DNA of 64,000 nt from Bacteroidota bacterium (GCA_025963715.1 JAOQAG010000037.1:1-64000); one strand, 5' to 3'; positions 45,299 through 55,190 are shown, counted from the stretch's first letter. Notes: a model not told the origin generated them from the sequence alone. Numbers and translations are program-made.

Positions 45299-45958
45299 TC
45301 ATTCCACTTCTACAGGATCTTCTTCCTTTTTCTTTTTCCGGATGATCCGCGCTTTTGATTCTTCCCTGCGCAGCAAACGTTCAATATTTTTTTGGTGCGT
45401 GATCAGTACCATGATCGCGATCAGGATCGAGAAAATAATAAGCGAAGGAACAGTTTCCTTGAAGATCACGATCACAATCACCGGAAATAATACTGCCGCC
45501 ATCATCGAGCTAAGCGATACATAACTGGAAATGAGCAACACCACAATAAAAATCCCCATCGCGATAAGCGCTGCATATAAATGCACAGCCAGGATGATCC
45601 CCAGCAGCGTGGCAATTCCTTTTCCGCCGCGGAACGATGCAAAGATCGGGAAAATATGCCCGATCAGGGATGCAATACCCAGTACCAGCTGCAGGTTAAT
45701 GAACTGGTTGCTGTGCGGCGTATAATCACTGATGTGTGCCAGGCTTACGGCAGCAAATCCTTTGAGCACGTCGATGAGCAACACAGGGATTCCGGCTTTT
45801 TTACCCAGCACCCTGAAGGTATTGGTAGCGCCTGCATTTCCGCTGCCGTATTCGCGTACGTCGATCTTATAATAGAACTTTCCGATCCATACAGCAGTTG
45901 GAATGGAGCCCAACAAGTAGGCTCCAATCAGTAATAAGATATGTGTAGTGGTGATCAA
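45299..45958 (-). CDS. plsY: Acyl-phosphate:glycerol-3-phosphate acyltransferase
   Basis: PlsY makes lysophosphatidic acid from acyl-phosphate and glycerol-3-phosphate in the inner membrane. The 219 residues show about five helices and three family loops: GSGNAGATNTFRVLGKKAG (about 38-56), GHIFPIFASFRGGKGIAT and a third near IAIMVLITHQKNIERLL. Length is typical, with a charged cytoplasmic tail. It follows the 1493-residue gene by one base, so they may be co-transcribed. Confidence 0.96.
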   Translation of the reverse strand: MITTTHILLLIGAYLLGSIPTAVWIGKFYYKIDVREYGSGNAGATNTFRVLGKKAGIPVLLIDVLKGFAAVSLAHISDYTPHSNQFINLQLVLGIASLIGHIFPIFASFRGGKGIATLLGIILAVHLYAALIAMGIFIVVLLISSYVSLSSMMAAVLFPVIVIVIFKETVPSLIIFSILIAIMVLITHQKNIERLLRREESKARIIRKKKKEEDPVEVE

Positions 45959-45959
45959 C

Positions 45960-48900
45960 TTATTCTTCTGCGCTTTGGGTTTTACGTAAAAACTGTGTTT
46001 TTTTACTGGGCGGACAAATATTGAAATAATAATTCGGTTCTTTTTTGTCTTTGTCCCCTGTTTTTTCGCGTTTCTCAGGTTTCAGATCTTTTAAGATCTG
46101 GTTAAATGCCTCGTTGGACGATACCGCCAGCATGGTTCCCCGGGTGTAATTGAAATAATACCAGTTGTTGGCATCCAGCTCAATGTAAATGTTCAGGATA
46201 TCGCCGCCGCGTTTTTTGATCAGTTCAATGCGACCGTCCACATATTTATTCACCTGCGTTTTACCCATGTTGCCAATTCCGATCTTGCCGATGGATGTGT
46301 ATGAACGGGTGTCTTTGTTCCATTTCATGCGCACATCGGTAAAGAAAAATGTTTTCCTGAGCTCATCCGGGAATTTTTTGTAGGAACCGTATAAGTTCAA
46401 TTGCGAGATCAATTTATCCGCCTGATCTTTTCCTAACATCTCACGCATTCCTTTTTCAAATACCGGACGTGAAAAATCGGTTGGTTTCAGGTCGGCAAAA
46501 TTTACGATCGCATCCGACATTTTATCCATTGCTCCGTCATCAAAGAAAAAATCCGAGCTCATCAGCATGTCAAACGCTACCGAATCAGGGATCAGGTAAT
46601 GGATGGCGCTACCAAATGATTCTATTTTTACTTGTCCGAAATCACCACCCAGGTCTATTTTTCCTTCGCCGTATACTTTGCATTGTGATGTGTTCAAACT
46701 CAGGTAATTACCCGGCAGGGAGCGTTCCACCAGTTTTTCTTTGTTAGAGATGCGGTATTCGCGCGATCCTTTATCAAAGAACAGGAAACCATCAGCAGGT
46801 AAAACATACGGATCGTTGCTGGATTCTTTCGGCGACAGGAATGCAGAGTAAAAGTGTGTTGAATCGGTGGTCACCATCAGGGAAGCCGCAATTGGTTTTC
46901 CGCCTCCGTCAACCGGCTCTTTTGGAACCGGAATGTAAATATTGTTCGGATCGATCTCCGATTCAAATTTGAACCACGATTTAGGAATGCCTGCACAATC
47001 ATGCGAAATGCGTGCTGTACCATCAAATACAAGGAACTGATTAGTGGCTTTCAGCTTCACTTTTCCTTTGTATTCAAAATTAGGGCTCAGGCGGAATTTA
47101 CTGGAATCCGGAATGTTTGTTTCCGCATAGGTTTGAAATGTTGTATCCACGCTGATGTTGCTGAAATAAAACGTTTGTTTTGTTTTGATCTCATCCACAT
47201 AATCGTAAAAACCCGATCCTGCGTAATTCTTTCGCGCATTTATGGTTACCGTACAGTTATACAGGTTGTGGTATTTGGTAATGGAGTTGGCTACAATTTT
47301 CGAATTGGTGAGCGGGCGCATTACCGCATCTTTTTCAATGGTCACATCTCCTTTATCAGGATAAATACGGGCATCTGCCACGTTGATATACCTCACCTCT
47401 TTTGCAGAGATAATATTTTTCTTCAAATCCACTTTTGCACCCGGGGAATAAAAAGCGAGTGAATCCTGTTTCGGATGGATCGATATAAACTGCGGCCCGC
47501 TCAGATCCACATCTTCGTTTGCCGCTTTTTGCGCCGCCTGTTTGCTCGAACCCAGCTCAATGCTATTCTCATCCATGAACCATTTAAAGTTATCCATAAA
47601 ACAGATGTACTGGTTTATCGGGAATTTCACAGGCGAGGTTTTACCATTGGATTTAAATTCGCCATACCGTTTGGAAAAATCGATCTTGGCATTCACATTG
47701 TCCGTTGAAAGAGCAATTCCGGCAGTTTCCATGGCTTTTAAGCTAAAGTTGGCGGTATCCGACTCAAAAGAGTTGGCGCTGAATTTTACCAGTCTTGCAT
47801 CTAATTTAGCACCGTTAAAATCAGCAGTACCGGTTCCAAATAATTGTTTCGGCGTAAGCGACACGCTTCCGGTAAATTCAGATTGTCCGTTATAAGCCTG
47901 GAATTTTTTCATTTTGTTGTTGGTAACCCGCATTACGTCTTTCATTGGCTGCCAGAACATGACTACGCTATCGCCATGCAACTGCGGAAATTCCGGTTTT
48001 GTTTTTTGCTCCTTCACATCAAAGGTCTGGGCGGTAGCCTTGGTGGAATCAGGGAAAAATATAAAATCACTTGATTTCGTGACGGAGGTCACGTAGTTGA
48101 TGGAACCATCGCCACGTAACCCCTGGTTACTCAATTTAACAGCACTGTTGTAGGTTCCTTTTCCACCGTACATCGGGTAACCGGCAGCAGGTGCCTGGTT
48201 TACAAAGCCCAGTGAATAATCGGGCTGCAGGGTTAACGATTCCTGGATCACCGGAAAAATACCGGCAGAAACAAGCGCGCCCTTAAACGTTAAACCTTCA
48301 TTGGAAAAGTTGTCCAAACTATCAATAGTGAAGGGTTCTAAATGGAAATAAAATTTATCGGAAGTGTACTTTCCGTTCTGGATCGTCCTTTTATTATAAT
48401 ACGCATACGAATCCTTGAAACTATTGAAAATCGGGTATTGCGGGAATTGTTTCCGCCCGGATTTATTGGCGGGATTATCGATCTCCAGATCCCCGTTGAT
48501 GTGCTCGATCACTGTTTTTACTTTTACCAGCGGATATTCACCGTACGCATCCGGTTTCAGCGATTTTACCGTTAAACGCAGTGAATCCACGTTTTTAAGA
48601 TCGATGATGAACTTATCGTAATTGAATGAAAATTCTTTTCCGAAAAAATCAAAACGCCCTGCATGTACCACACCGGCAAATGTAAAATCGCGGTTCTTTT
48701 TCAGGATGATCTTTTGTTCCGCAGGAAAAATGGTTACGTTCTGCGAATCACTCATGTAGATCTGGCGAACGCCATAAATGGTCATGTCGTAATTCAGCAG
48801 GTTAATGCTGGCATTGCTCGCATTACGCACTACGGAAGGGAACTGGATCACGTCATTATCCACATGCCCTGCTTTTGCAGAGATGTAAGTAAATAATTTT

Positions 48901-50441
48901 TCCTGCACCTGCACTTCATCGTCTTCAATATCGTACACAATAAAGCCCATTGCCGAAAGACGCACCAATGTTGGCTGCACATCTTTTAATGCAAAGCCTG
49001 CATATTTGGAATAATCGGCACCGGAAAATTTACGGTTCTCACCATTTTTTTTCATCACAAATTCGCGCATCTGGAAAAGCGGATTGATCGCATCCATCCC
49101 CTGCACACTTTCGTAACGGTCGCTCCGGAAATAATTTGCCGATTCGAACATGGCATCTTCCTGCGAATTTCCAACCAGCATGCGCAGGTCGATCTTCGGA
49201 TCATCGATCTTCCAGGACAATTCTTCAAAAAACATATCCACTTTGTGAAACGTATTAATGAAAGGCGAACGGGAAATCCCGTCGTTGGTACGGATCAGGG
49301 AAAGCATGCGGTCTGCCGTCATAAATTTCATGCTCACGCTGGGGTGCGTGATCGAATCTTTGTCAAAATAAATTTTAATGTTTGCCGGTTCCGCAGTCAG
49401 CTTATCCTTGGTAATACCAATCATTTTGGCCCCCACGATCATGACCACTTTTCCTTCCCGCTTAAAAACCAAGCGTGCATCTTCCTCTTTACTACCCGAA
49501 CCAAGGAATTTAGGACCGCGTTGTAAAAATCCGCCGTCGTAATCCACATCCTTTGCAATGTTCGGGATCTGCATCCGCTTGCTGTAAGAGTCAAAACGCG
49601 GATAGGTAATATTTCCTTCCTTTTCGGAAACTACTTTTTCGGTCAGCTGCCCGATCAGTGGTTTCTGGAAATAATTTTTATTATAAAAAACTACAGAATC
49701 GGCAGTAAAGCCGCTTGTTTTAAGCGTGATCTGGTATTTTTTCAATTCGGCCCATACGGTATTTACATCCAGCCCGGCGCGCATCCAGTTTACTTTTCCG
49801 GTTTCGCCGATAAAAACGCCTTTGTACGGATAATATACACCGCGCGTATTGTAAACGATACCGCTATCGTTCTGGTTATTGTAACAATGCAGATCCATTC
49901 CCGGAAAGATCACTTTCGGAACACTGTCGTACTCAAAAATATATTTGTTGTTACTGGATGAGTACTGCACTACGGCAGATTTGTAAAACGTATTGGAAGC
50001 AAACAGGTTTTCACTCATTTGCAGGTAATCCGAATAGTTTTTCAGGATCTTGGCATTCAGGATCTTATTGATACATTCCTGCCAGGTAAGAAAGTTGTCC
50101 TCGCTTTGGTTGGAGTTTGCAAAGTTCATCACCGAATTCAAATAGCTTTTGTATTCAGGTAAGATCCTGATCTTTTTCTTGATCATCAGGTTACAGCAAT
50201 CGTAGGTTGCTTTTTTTAGCTTATCGCTGTACTTGGGGCTGTTCCATACCAATGTAAAAGCTTCCATGTAATCTTTCACTTCTTTTTTGTCCATGTTGGT
50301 AACATCAAACATGGTTTTTACTTCATCCAGGAATTTAACAGGGTCTTCGGAAAACTGCTTGATTGGATTTAACTGGGCGGATGCTTTTTGCGAAATGATA
50401 CTCACGCTCAAAAGCAAAAACAGGAACTTGATTTTTTTCAT
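45960..50441 (-). CDS. Very large secreted protein of unknown function
   Basis: This 1493-residue protein has a signal peptide (MKKIKFLFLLLSVSIISQKASA then QLNP), a helical N-terminal 150 residues (CCNLMIKKKIRILPEYKSYL) and then over 1200 residues of beta-strand pattern. Repeated short units such as AKVDLKKNIISAKEVRYINV, ADARIYPDKGDVTI and GRFDFFGKEFSFNY recall stacked beta folds of the OstA/LptD or AsmA/TamB type, but I assign no family. A C-terminal domain (about 1300-1440) is globular and mixed. No T9SS sorting domain or membrane anchor is visible at the end. Its genomic link to plsY is one base. An envelope lipid or LPS role is speculative. Confidence 0.8.
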   Translation of the reverse strand: MKKIKFLFLLLSVSIISQKASAQLNPIKQFSEDPVKFLDEVKTMFDVTNMDKKEVKDYMEAFTLVWNSPKYSDKLKKATYDCCNLMIKKKIRILPEYKSYLNSVMNFANSNQSEDNFLTWQECINKILNAKILKNYSDYLQMSENLFASNTFYKSAVVQYSSSNNKYIFEYDSVPKVIFPGMDLHCYNNQNDSGIVYNTRGVYYPYKGVFIGETGKVNWMRAGLDVNTVWAELKKYQITLKTSGFTADSVVFYNKNYFQKPLIGQLTEKVVSEKEGNITYPRFDSYSKRMQIPNIAKDVDYDGGFLQRGPKFLGSGSKEEDARLVFKREGKVVMIVGAKMIGITKDKLTAEPANIKIYFDKDSITHPSVSMKFMTADRMLSLIRTNDGISRSPFINTFHKVDMFFEELSWKIDDPKIDLRMLVGNSQEDAMFESANYFRSDRYESVQGMDAINPLFQMREFVMKKNGENRKFSGADYSKYAGFALKDVQPTLVRLSAMGFIVYDIEDDEVQVQEKLFTYISAKAGHVDNDVIQFPSVVRNASNASINLLNYDMTIYGVRQIYMSDSQNVTIFPAEQKIILKKNRDFTFAGVVHAGRFDFFGKEFSFNYDKFIIDLKNVDSLRLTVKSLKPDAYGEYPLVKVKTVIEHINGDLEIDNPANKSGRKQFPQYPIFNSFKDSYAYYNKRTIQNGKYTSDKFYFHLEPFTIDSLDNFSNEGLTFKGALVSAGIFPVIQESLTLQPDYSLGFVNQAPAAGYPMYGGKGTYNSAVKLSNQGLRGDGSINYVTSVTKSSDFIFFPDSTKATAQTFDVKEQKTKPEFPQLHGDSVVMFWQPMKDVMRVTNNKMKKFQAYNGQSEFTGSVSLTPKQLFGTGTADFNGAKLDARLVKFSANSFESDTANFSLKAMETAGIALSTDNVNAKIDFSKRYGEFKSNGKTSPVKFPINQYICFMDNFKWFMDENSIELGSSKQAAQKAANEDVDLSGPQFISIHPKQDSLAFYSPGAKVDLKKNIISAKEVRYINVADARIYPDKGDVTIEKDAVMRPLTNSKIVANSITKYHNLYNCTVTINARKNYAGSGFYDYVDEIKTKQTFYFSNISVDTTFQTYAETNIPDSSKFRLSPNFEYKGKVKLKATNQFLVFDGTARISHDCAGIPKSWFKFESEIDPNNIYIPVPKEPVDGGGKPIAASLMVTTDSTHFYSAFLSPKESSNDPYVLPADGFLFFDKGSREYRISNKEKLVERSLPGNYLSLNTSQCKVYGEGKIDLGGDFGQVKIESFGSAIHYLIPDSVAFDMLMSSDFFFDDGAMDKMSDAIVNFADLKPTDFSRPVFEKGMREMLGKDQADKLISQLNLYGSYKKFPDELRKTFFFTDVRMKWNKDTRSYTSIGKIGIGNMGKTQVNKYVDGRIELIKKRGGDILNIYIELDANNWYYFNYTRGTMLAVSSNEAFNQILKDLKPEKREKTGDKDKKEPNYYFNICPPSKKTQFLRKTQSAEE

Positions 50442-50456
50442 TCTTCTACTACGCTA

Positions 50457-51290
50457 TTACGGTTTAATAAAATGTAACATGGCCCACTGGTTGCTTATTG
50501 CCTTGTCCTGGAAATTTAATCCCAATTCGGTTGCTTTTGCCTGCAGTTCAGGTATGTCGGTTTCAAAAAAACCGCTCAGTACCAGGTTCCCGTTTTTTTC
50601 GAGCGACTGAACATACACGGGCAAATCGGCCAACAGTACATTTTTATTGATATTCGCTAAGATAGTATGAAATAATTTTTTTTGCAAAATTTGCGCATTG
50701 CCTTTATGAACAAGCACGTTGTTGATATTATTTTTTTCCAGGTTCTCGATCGTATTTTCGTAGCTCCAATCGTCGATATCTATTGCCGTTATTGGATTTG
50801 CACCCGCCATGGACGCAACAATGGCCAGTACGCCCGTACCGCAGCCCATGTCCAGCAGGGCTTTTTCTTTAACATTTAATAACATTAATTTTTGCAGCAT
50901 CAGCTGCGTGGTGTCGTGGTGCCCGGTTCCAAACGACATTTTAGGCTCGATGATCACATCGTACTGAAAACCCTGTTTTGCTTCGTGGAACGGTGCACGG
51001 ATGTAACATTTACCATCCACTTCTATGGGCTGAAAACTGCTTTCCCACTCTTTGTTCCAGTTTTGCTGCGCAATAAGCTTGCTGGTAAACGCGATCTTAA
51101 ATTCATCGGCAAAATCACCGAATGTAAATTCCACTTCTTCTTCGCTGTATTCTTCCTCCTGGATGTACGCTAAAAAACCGGTTTCGTTTTCCACAAAGCT
51201 TTCAAAACCCAGCTCCGATAATTGTGCGATCAGTATATCGCTCCCCTGCTCTTTGGGTGTTACAGTTACTGCTAATTCAATATAATTCAT
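50457..51290 (-). CDS. prmA: Ribosomal protein L11 methyltransferase
   Basis: PrmA trimethylates ribosomal protein L11. The 277 residues contain an N-terminal substrate-recognition domain (1-95), the linker EPKMSFGTGHHDTT and the SAM-binding LLDMGCGTGVLAIVA (about 145-159), then the NPPY-like position ILANINKNV. This is the family layout in order. It precedes the large secreted protein gene by 15 bp on one strand and follows tpiA across a C repeat. Confidence 0.93.
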   Translation of the reverse strand: MNYIELAVTVTPKEQGSDILIAQLSELGFESFVENETGFLAYIQEEEYSEEEVEFTFGDFADEFKIAFTSKLIAQQNWNKEWESSFQPIEVDGKCYIRAPFHEAKQGFQYDVIIEPKMSFGTGHHDTTQLMLQKLMLLNVKEKALLDMGCGTGVLAIVASMAGANPITAIDIDDWSYENTIENLEKNNINNVLVHKGNAQILQKKLFHTILANINKNVLLADLPVYVQSLEKNGNLVLSGFFETDIPELQAKATELGLNFQDKAISNQWAMLHFIKP

Positions 51291-51350
51291 ATGATACGAT
51301 TTTTACCACTAAGGCACTAAAAAGTAAGTGATGATTTGCTGTGTTATTCC

Positions 51351-51435
51351 ACCACATAAGGCACAAAAGAAAACATAAGCCCTGTGTGACTCCTGCATGG
51401 GCTTCGCCTTATGTGTTTCTTTGTGCCTTATGTGG
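51351..51435. repeat. Family C palindromic element
   Basis: Arms at 51351..51381 and 51405..51435 are inverted with a few mismatches (ACCACATAAGGCACAAA against its complement). The loop holds GCATGGGCTTCGCC-like sequence. It lies between prmA and the tpiA stop, ending 14 nt from it. Confidence 0.88.
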
Positions 51436-51448
51436 TTGATTTTTTTAC

Positions 51449-52219
51449 TTATTCAGTTGGTGAAACGGTAAAAGAGTTGATGATGTTTATAAAGTCGGTT
51501 GCTTTTAAAGATGCACCGCCAACCAGGCCACCATCCACATCCATGCAGGAAAAAAGCTCTTTTGCATTTTCTGCATTACAGCTGCCGCCGTATAAAACGG
51601 ATGTATTTTCTGAAATTTCTTTTCCGTATTTTTTATTGATCTCGGAACGGATAAAATTATGCATTCCCTGCGCCTGGTGGCTGGTAGCTGTAAGGCCGGT
51701 GCCAATTGCCCAAATAGGCTCATAAGCAATGATCAGCCTGCTGAAATCTGCAGGTGCTAAATGATACAATGTTTCTTTTAATTGTTTTTTTACTACTTCC
51801 AGATGCTGGTTGCTGTTGCGCTCTTCCTGGTTTTCACCGATGCAGAAAATGGGTACGAGGTTGTTCGCTAAAGCGTGATTTACTTTTTGTGTTAATACAG
51901 CAGCGGTTTCGTTGAAATACTGGCGGCGCTCGGAATGACCGATGATCACATGCGTTGCGCCTGTGGAAGCGATCATGGCAGCAGAGATCTCGCCGGTATA
52001 AGCGCCGGATGCATGCTCCGAACAATTTTGCGCTGCTATGGCAAATCCGTGCAATGCTTTTAATTCCTGCACGGCGCCGGGGATGTGAATAAACGGACAA
52101 GCAATTATTTTAAGCACTTCCGAAGAAGCAGGTGAAGCAGCAATTTCGCTGATCAGCTCCATGCCTTCTGCAAGCGTCTTGTTCATTTTCCAGTTTCCGG
52201 CAACGATCTTTCTTCTCAT
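51449..52219 (-). CDS. tpiA: Triosephosphate isomerase
   Basis: This glycolytic enzyme interconverts dihydroxyacetone phosphate and glyceraldehyde-3-phosphate. The 256 residues show Asn9 and Lys11 (GNWKMN), catalytic His95 (IIGHSERR) and Glu167 (AYEPIWAIGTG), with the phosphate-binding YGGSCN and DGGLVGGASL near the end. The length is slightly above the family norm. It belongs to the minus-strand run with the DoxX and DUF1599 genes. Confidence 0.97.
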   Translation of the reverse strand: MRRKIVAGNWKMNKTLAEGMELISEIAASPASSEVLKIIACPFIHIPGAVQELKALHGFAIAAQNCSEHASGAYTGEISAAMIASTGATHVIIGHSERRQYFNETAAVLTQKVNHALANNLVPIFCIGENQEERNSNQHLEVVKKQLKETLYHLAPADFSRLIIAYEPIWAIGTGLTATSHQAQGMHNFIRSEINKKYGKEISENTSVLYGGSCNAENAKELFSCMDVDGGLVGGASLKATDFINIINSFTVSPTE

Positions 52220-52302
52220 AGTTTAATATATTTTAAAGAAATTAAAAATCGGTTTATTTTTTCTAATTCTTTTAAATGCTCTAACGAAATTTTTGATTCT
52301 TT

Positions 52303-52371
52303 TGTCACTCTGAGCTTGTCGAAGAGCTTTTTGCATATCTGTCTAAATGTTTCGACAGGCTCAACATGACA
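52303..52371. repeat. Family H inverted pair
   Basis: TGTCACTCTGAGCTTGTCGAA (52303..52323 in parts) and TTCGACAGGCTCAACATGAC (52351..52370) form an imperfect hairpin with a loop of about 27 nt. Related sequences are widespread in many bacterial genomes. It follows the OppB-like gene. Confidence 0.75.
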
Positions 52372-52385
52372 CAAATCATATTGTG

Positions 52386-53462
52386 TTATTGAATTCTTAC
52401 ACGCGGATCTAAAATTCCGTACACAATATCCACAATGATATTGATGGCCACAAAAATAAGGGCAAACACAAGCGTTGCACCCATTACTACAGGCAGGTCG
52501 TTTTTATTAAGCGCATCCACCACTTCGTAGCCGATGCCTTTCCAGTTAAAGATCATTTCCACAAATACGGCTCCGGCCATTAATCCTGCAAACCAGCCTG
52601 AAATTGCTGTAATTACAGGATTTAACGCATTTTTTAAAACATGTTTGAAGATCACTTTGTAAAAGCTTAATCCTTTTGCCGTGGCTGTACGGATGTAATC
52701 CTGCGAAAGTACATCGAGCACCGAGCTGCGCGTAAGCTGAATGATGATGGCGAGCGGGCGTAATCCGAGCGTTAATGTTGGTAAGATCAGGTTTTTGAGC
52801 GTTAAATGCTGGTCGCCAAAATCATCCGTGGTATAAAGCGAACCTTCGTGACTCAGGCCGGTATAATTGCGCAAAATGTAGCCAAAAAACCAGGAGATCA
52901 GTAAGCCGATAAAGAACGATGGCAGCGCCATTCCAAAGATCGCAAAAATGAGCGAGCTTTTATCGAACCAGGAATTCTTTTTTATGGCCGAAAAAATCCC
53001 GAGCAGGATCCCGAAAAATGCACCGAAAGTAATGGCTGAAAAAGCGAGCACCGTGGTTTCGGGCAGGGTATCTTCAATAATATCGGACACCTTTCGCTTG
53101 GTAATGTACGACCGTCGTAAATACGGGTATTTAAGCACAATCACTTTGCTTCCGACAGGAAATAATTTGAGGTAAGAGGAGTATTTATCCTTGTCCAGGT
53201 ACAGGTAATGGTCTTTGTTTACAGGATCGTGCACGGAGATCGGCGAAAGATCATTCATATACATCAGGAACTGTGTCATCAGCGGCTTATCGCGACCCAG
53301 ATCTTTGTTGATGGCATCAATGGAAGCCTGATCGGCACGCTGGCCAAGCATCATCCTGGCAGGATCGCCCGGCAATACATTGAACAAAAGAAAAACAACT
53401 GTAATAACTCCCAGCAGAACCAGGAACCCGTACATTAAACGTTTGAGTATAAATTTTGCCAC
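52386..53462 (-). CDS. Dipeptide/oligopeptide ABC transporter permease (DppB-like)
   Basis: This 358-residue inner-membrane permease has six helices and the family start MAKFILKRLMYGFLVLLGVI with VLPGDPARMMLG. The EAA-like loop SQDYIRTATAKGLSFYKVI is present. A long periplasmic insertion (about 60-125, LSPISVHDPVNKD, LYLDKDKYSSYLK) separates the first two helices. No DppC, ATPase or binding protein gene lies in this window, so partners must be elsewhere. It follows the DoxX-like gene by 3 bp. Confidence 0.88.
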   Translation of the reverse strand: MAKFILKRLMYGFLVLLGVITVVFLLFNVLPGDPARMMLGQRADQASIDAINKDLGRDKPLMTQFLMYMNDLSPISVHDPVNKDHYLYLDKDKYSSYLKLFPVGSKVIVLKYPYLRRSYITKRKVSDIIEDTLPETTVLAFSAITFGAFFGILLGIFSAIKKNSWFDKSSLIFAIFGMALPSFFIGLLISWFFGYILRNYTGLSHEGSLYTTDDFGDQHLTLKNLILPTLTLGLRPLAIIIQLTRSSVLDVLSQDYIRTATAKGLSFYKVIFKHVLKNALNPVITAISGWFAGLMAGAVFVEMIFNWKGIGYEVVDALNKNDLPVVMGATLVFALIFVAINIIVDIVYGILDPRVRIQ

Positions 53463-53465
53463 AAG

Positions 53466-54569
53466 CTACTTCTTAAAATATTTTTCTTTCACATCGTTAA
53501 ACGATGGAAATGAATGATAATGCCACATGTCTACTACTGTCGCGTCTTTCAATAAAATCAAACCCGGATTTGCGCGGATCATGGTACGCAGCGGCACATC
53601 ATCCAGGTTGGTATAAAACGGGTAATTAACGTTGATCTCTTTTTTGAAATTCAGCACGGTCATACTGTCGGAAGAAGTTAGCCCCACAAATTCTATTTTA
53701 TTCAATGAACATACAGCAGCAAAATCATTGATCTTACCTTGTACGCCCCTGTTTGCTTTAGTAAGGTCCCACTCTACCAAAATAAATTTATAACCCGGTT
53801 TTTGCAGGAATTCGTCGGTGTAATCCTCGCCGTATTCATTGTGCATGGCAAAACCATTGATCGGTGTTACATCTTTTTCAATGCTTTCGGTCCTGTTTTC
53901 GATGTAATCCCATTCTTTGTCCCAGTTTTCCGGCCAGTGGTCAAATTCTTTCACTTCGCCGGTAGCTTTGTTCTTCAGCTTGTAAAAATATTTTACCTGC
54001 GGATGAATGGCTTTGTAAAGGTCGGTGCCGATACGGTAAGCACGGAAATCTTTTACCGGCAAATAATTGTAAGTATAGATCGGGAAAGCAGTCACAGCAA
54101 TGAGGATGATCACCAATACCACATTTTCCAGCCGCGGGCCGAAGATGGGATTAATGTAATCCTTACCGATGAACAACACGATGATCAGGATCAGCAATAC
54201 CAAATCTTTTGTGAAGGATGTCCATGGTGTTAAGTGCAGGAAATCGCCGAAACAGCCGCATTCCTCCACTTTGTGGAAATAAGCCGAATAAAAGGTAAGG
54301 AAGGTGAAAAAGATGATCATCAGCAACAGCAGCCAGAGTGTGAGTTTGCGGCGTGCACCCATCAGTAATGTGAAACCCAGTAAGATCTCAAAAATACAAA
54401 TAAAGGTGGCCAGAGGCTGTGAAATGCCGATCAGGAAATTGGTTCCGAAGATCTCGAAATATTCATTTAATTTATAGGAAAAGCCCAGTGTGTCATTGGC
54501 TTTGATCAGGCCCGAAAAAATGAAAAGGCATCCGACAAGGATGCGGCAAATCGTAGTGATTATTTTCAT
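53466..54569 (-). CDS. DoxX-like membrane protein with thioredoxin-like C-terminus
   Basis: This 367-residue protein matches the BT_3928-type family. It has a DoxX/MauE-like four-helix membrane part (about 1-150; GCLFIFSGLIKANDT, GCFGDFLHLTPW) and a soluble C-terminal part (about 200-367) with thioredoxin-like features (FILVEWDLTKANR, PGLILLKDATVVDMW) but no CxxC. The lack of CxxC makes dithiol exchange unlikely. It lies directly before the permease gene and after DUF1599, a conserved Bacteroidota neighbourhood as far as I know. Confidence 0.85.
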   Translation of the reverse strand: MKIITTICRILVGCLFIFSGLIKANDTLGFSYKLNEYFEIFGTNFLIGISQPLATFICIFEILLGFTLLMGARRKLTLWLLLLMIIFFTFLTFYSAYFHKVEECGCFGDFLHLTPWTSFTKDLVLLILIIVLFIGKDYINPIFGPRLENVVLVIILIAVTAFPIYTYNYLPVKDFRAYRIGTDLYKAIHPQVKYFYKLKNKATGEVKEFDHWPENWDKEWDYIENRTESIEKDVTPINGFAMHNEYGEDYTDEFLQKPGYKFILVEWDLTKANRGVQGKINDFAAVCSLNKIEFVGLTSSDSMTVLNFKKEINVNYPFYTNLDDVPLRTMIRANPGLILLKDATVVDMWHYHSFPSFNDVKEKYFKK

Positions 54570-54572
54570 AGG

Positions 54573-55109
54573 TTATTCGTTTAATTTGATGAGCGCAAAA
54601 ACAGAATAATTGATCATGTCCTGAAAATTAGCATCGATGCCTTCCGAAATGATGGTTGCTCCTTTGTTGTCCTCAATTTGTTTTATCCTCAGGATCTTCA
54701 TCAGGATCAGGTCGGTAAGCGAACTTACCCGCATGTCTCTCCATGCTTCGCCGTAATCGTGATTTTTGTTCTCCATCAAATTCTTTGCCTCATTTGAATA
54801 TTTGTCGAAAAGCTTACCTACTTCATCTGCCGGGAGTTCCATCCGCGAATCATTTTTCAGCTCCAGCTGGATAAGCCCGATAATGGAATAATTGATGATG
54901 CCGATGTACTCGGATTTTACATCGTCGTTTATTTTTTGAGTACCTTTATCTTCGATATTTCTGATCCGTTGTGCTTTGATAAAAATCTGGTCGGTGATAG
55001 AGCTGGTGCGCAATACACGCCATGCAGTTCCGTAATCTTTCATTTTTTTAATAAAAATATCTTTGCAGGAAGTGATCGCGGTATCGTATTGACTGGATGT
55101 TTTATTCAT
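54573..55109 (-). CDS. DUF1599 protein with internal duplication
   Basis: This 178-residue protein is made of two similar halves (about 7-83 and 101-176): CKDIFIKKMKDYGTAWRVLR and AKNLMENKNHDYGEAWRDMR align, as do IKAQRIRNIED and MKILRIKQIED, then IINYSIIGLI and MINYSVFALI. DUF1599 is also described as a nucleotide-modification-associated domain (Nmad1-like), but its catalysis is unknown. The gene is divergent from folP across about 80 bp and 3 bp from the DoxX-like gene. Confidence 0.85.
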   Translation of the reverse strand: MNKTSSQYDTAITSCKDIFIKKMKDYGTAWRVLRTSSITDQIFIKAQRIRNIEDKGTQKINDDVKSEYIGIINYSIIGLIQLELKNDSRMELPADEVGKLFDKYSNEAKNLMENKNHDYGEAWRDMRVSSLTDLILMKILRIKQIEDNKGATIISEGIDANFQDMINYSVFALIKLNE

Positions 55110-55190
55110 ATCTTAATTAGAAATTAGCCGGGAGTACTTAGTCGTTAGATCGTTCTATACAACCTGCCCGCTGACTAAAAATTTTACATA

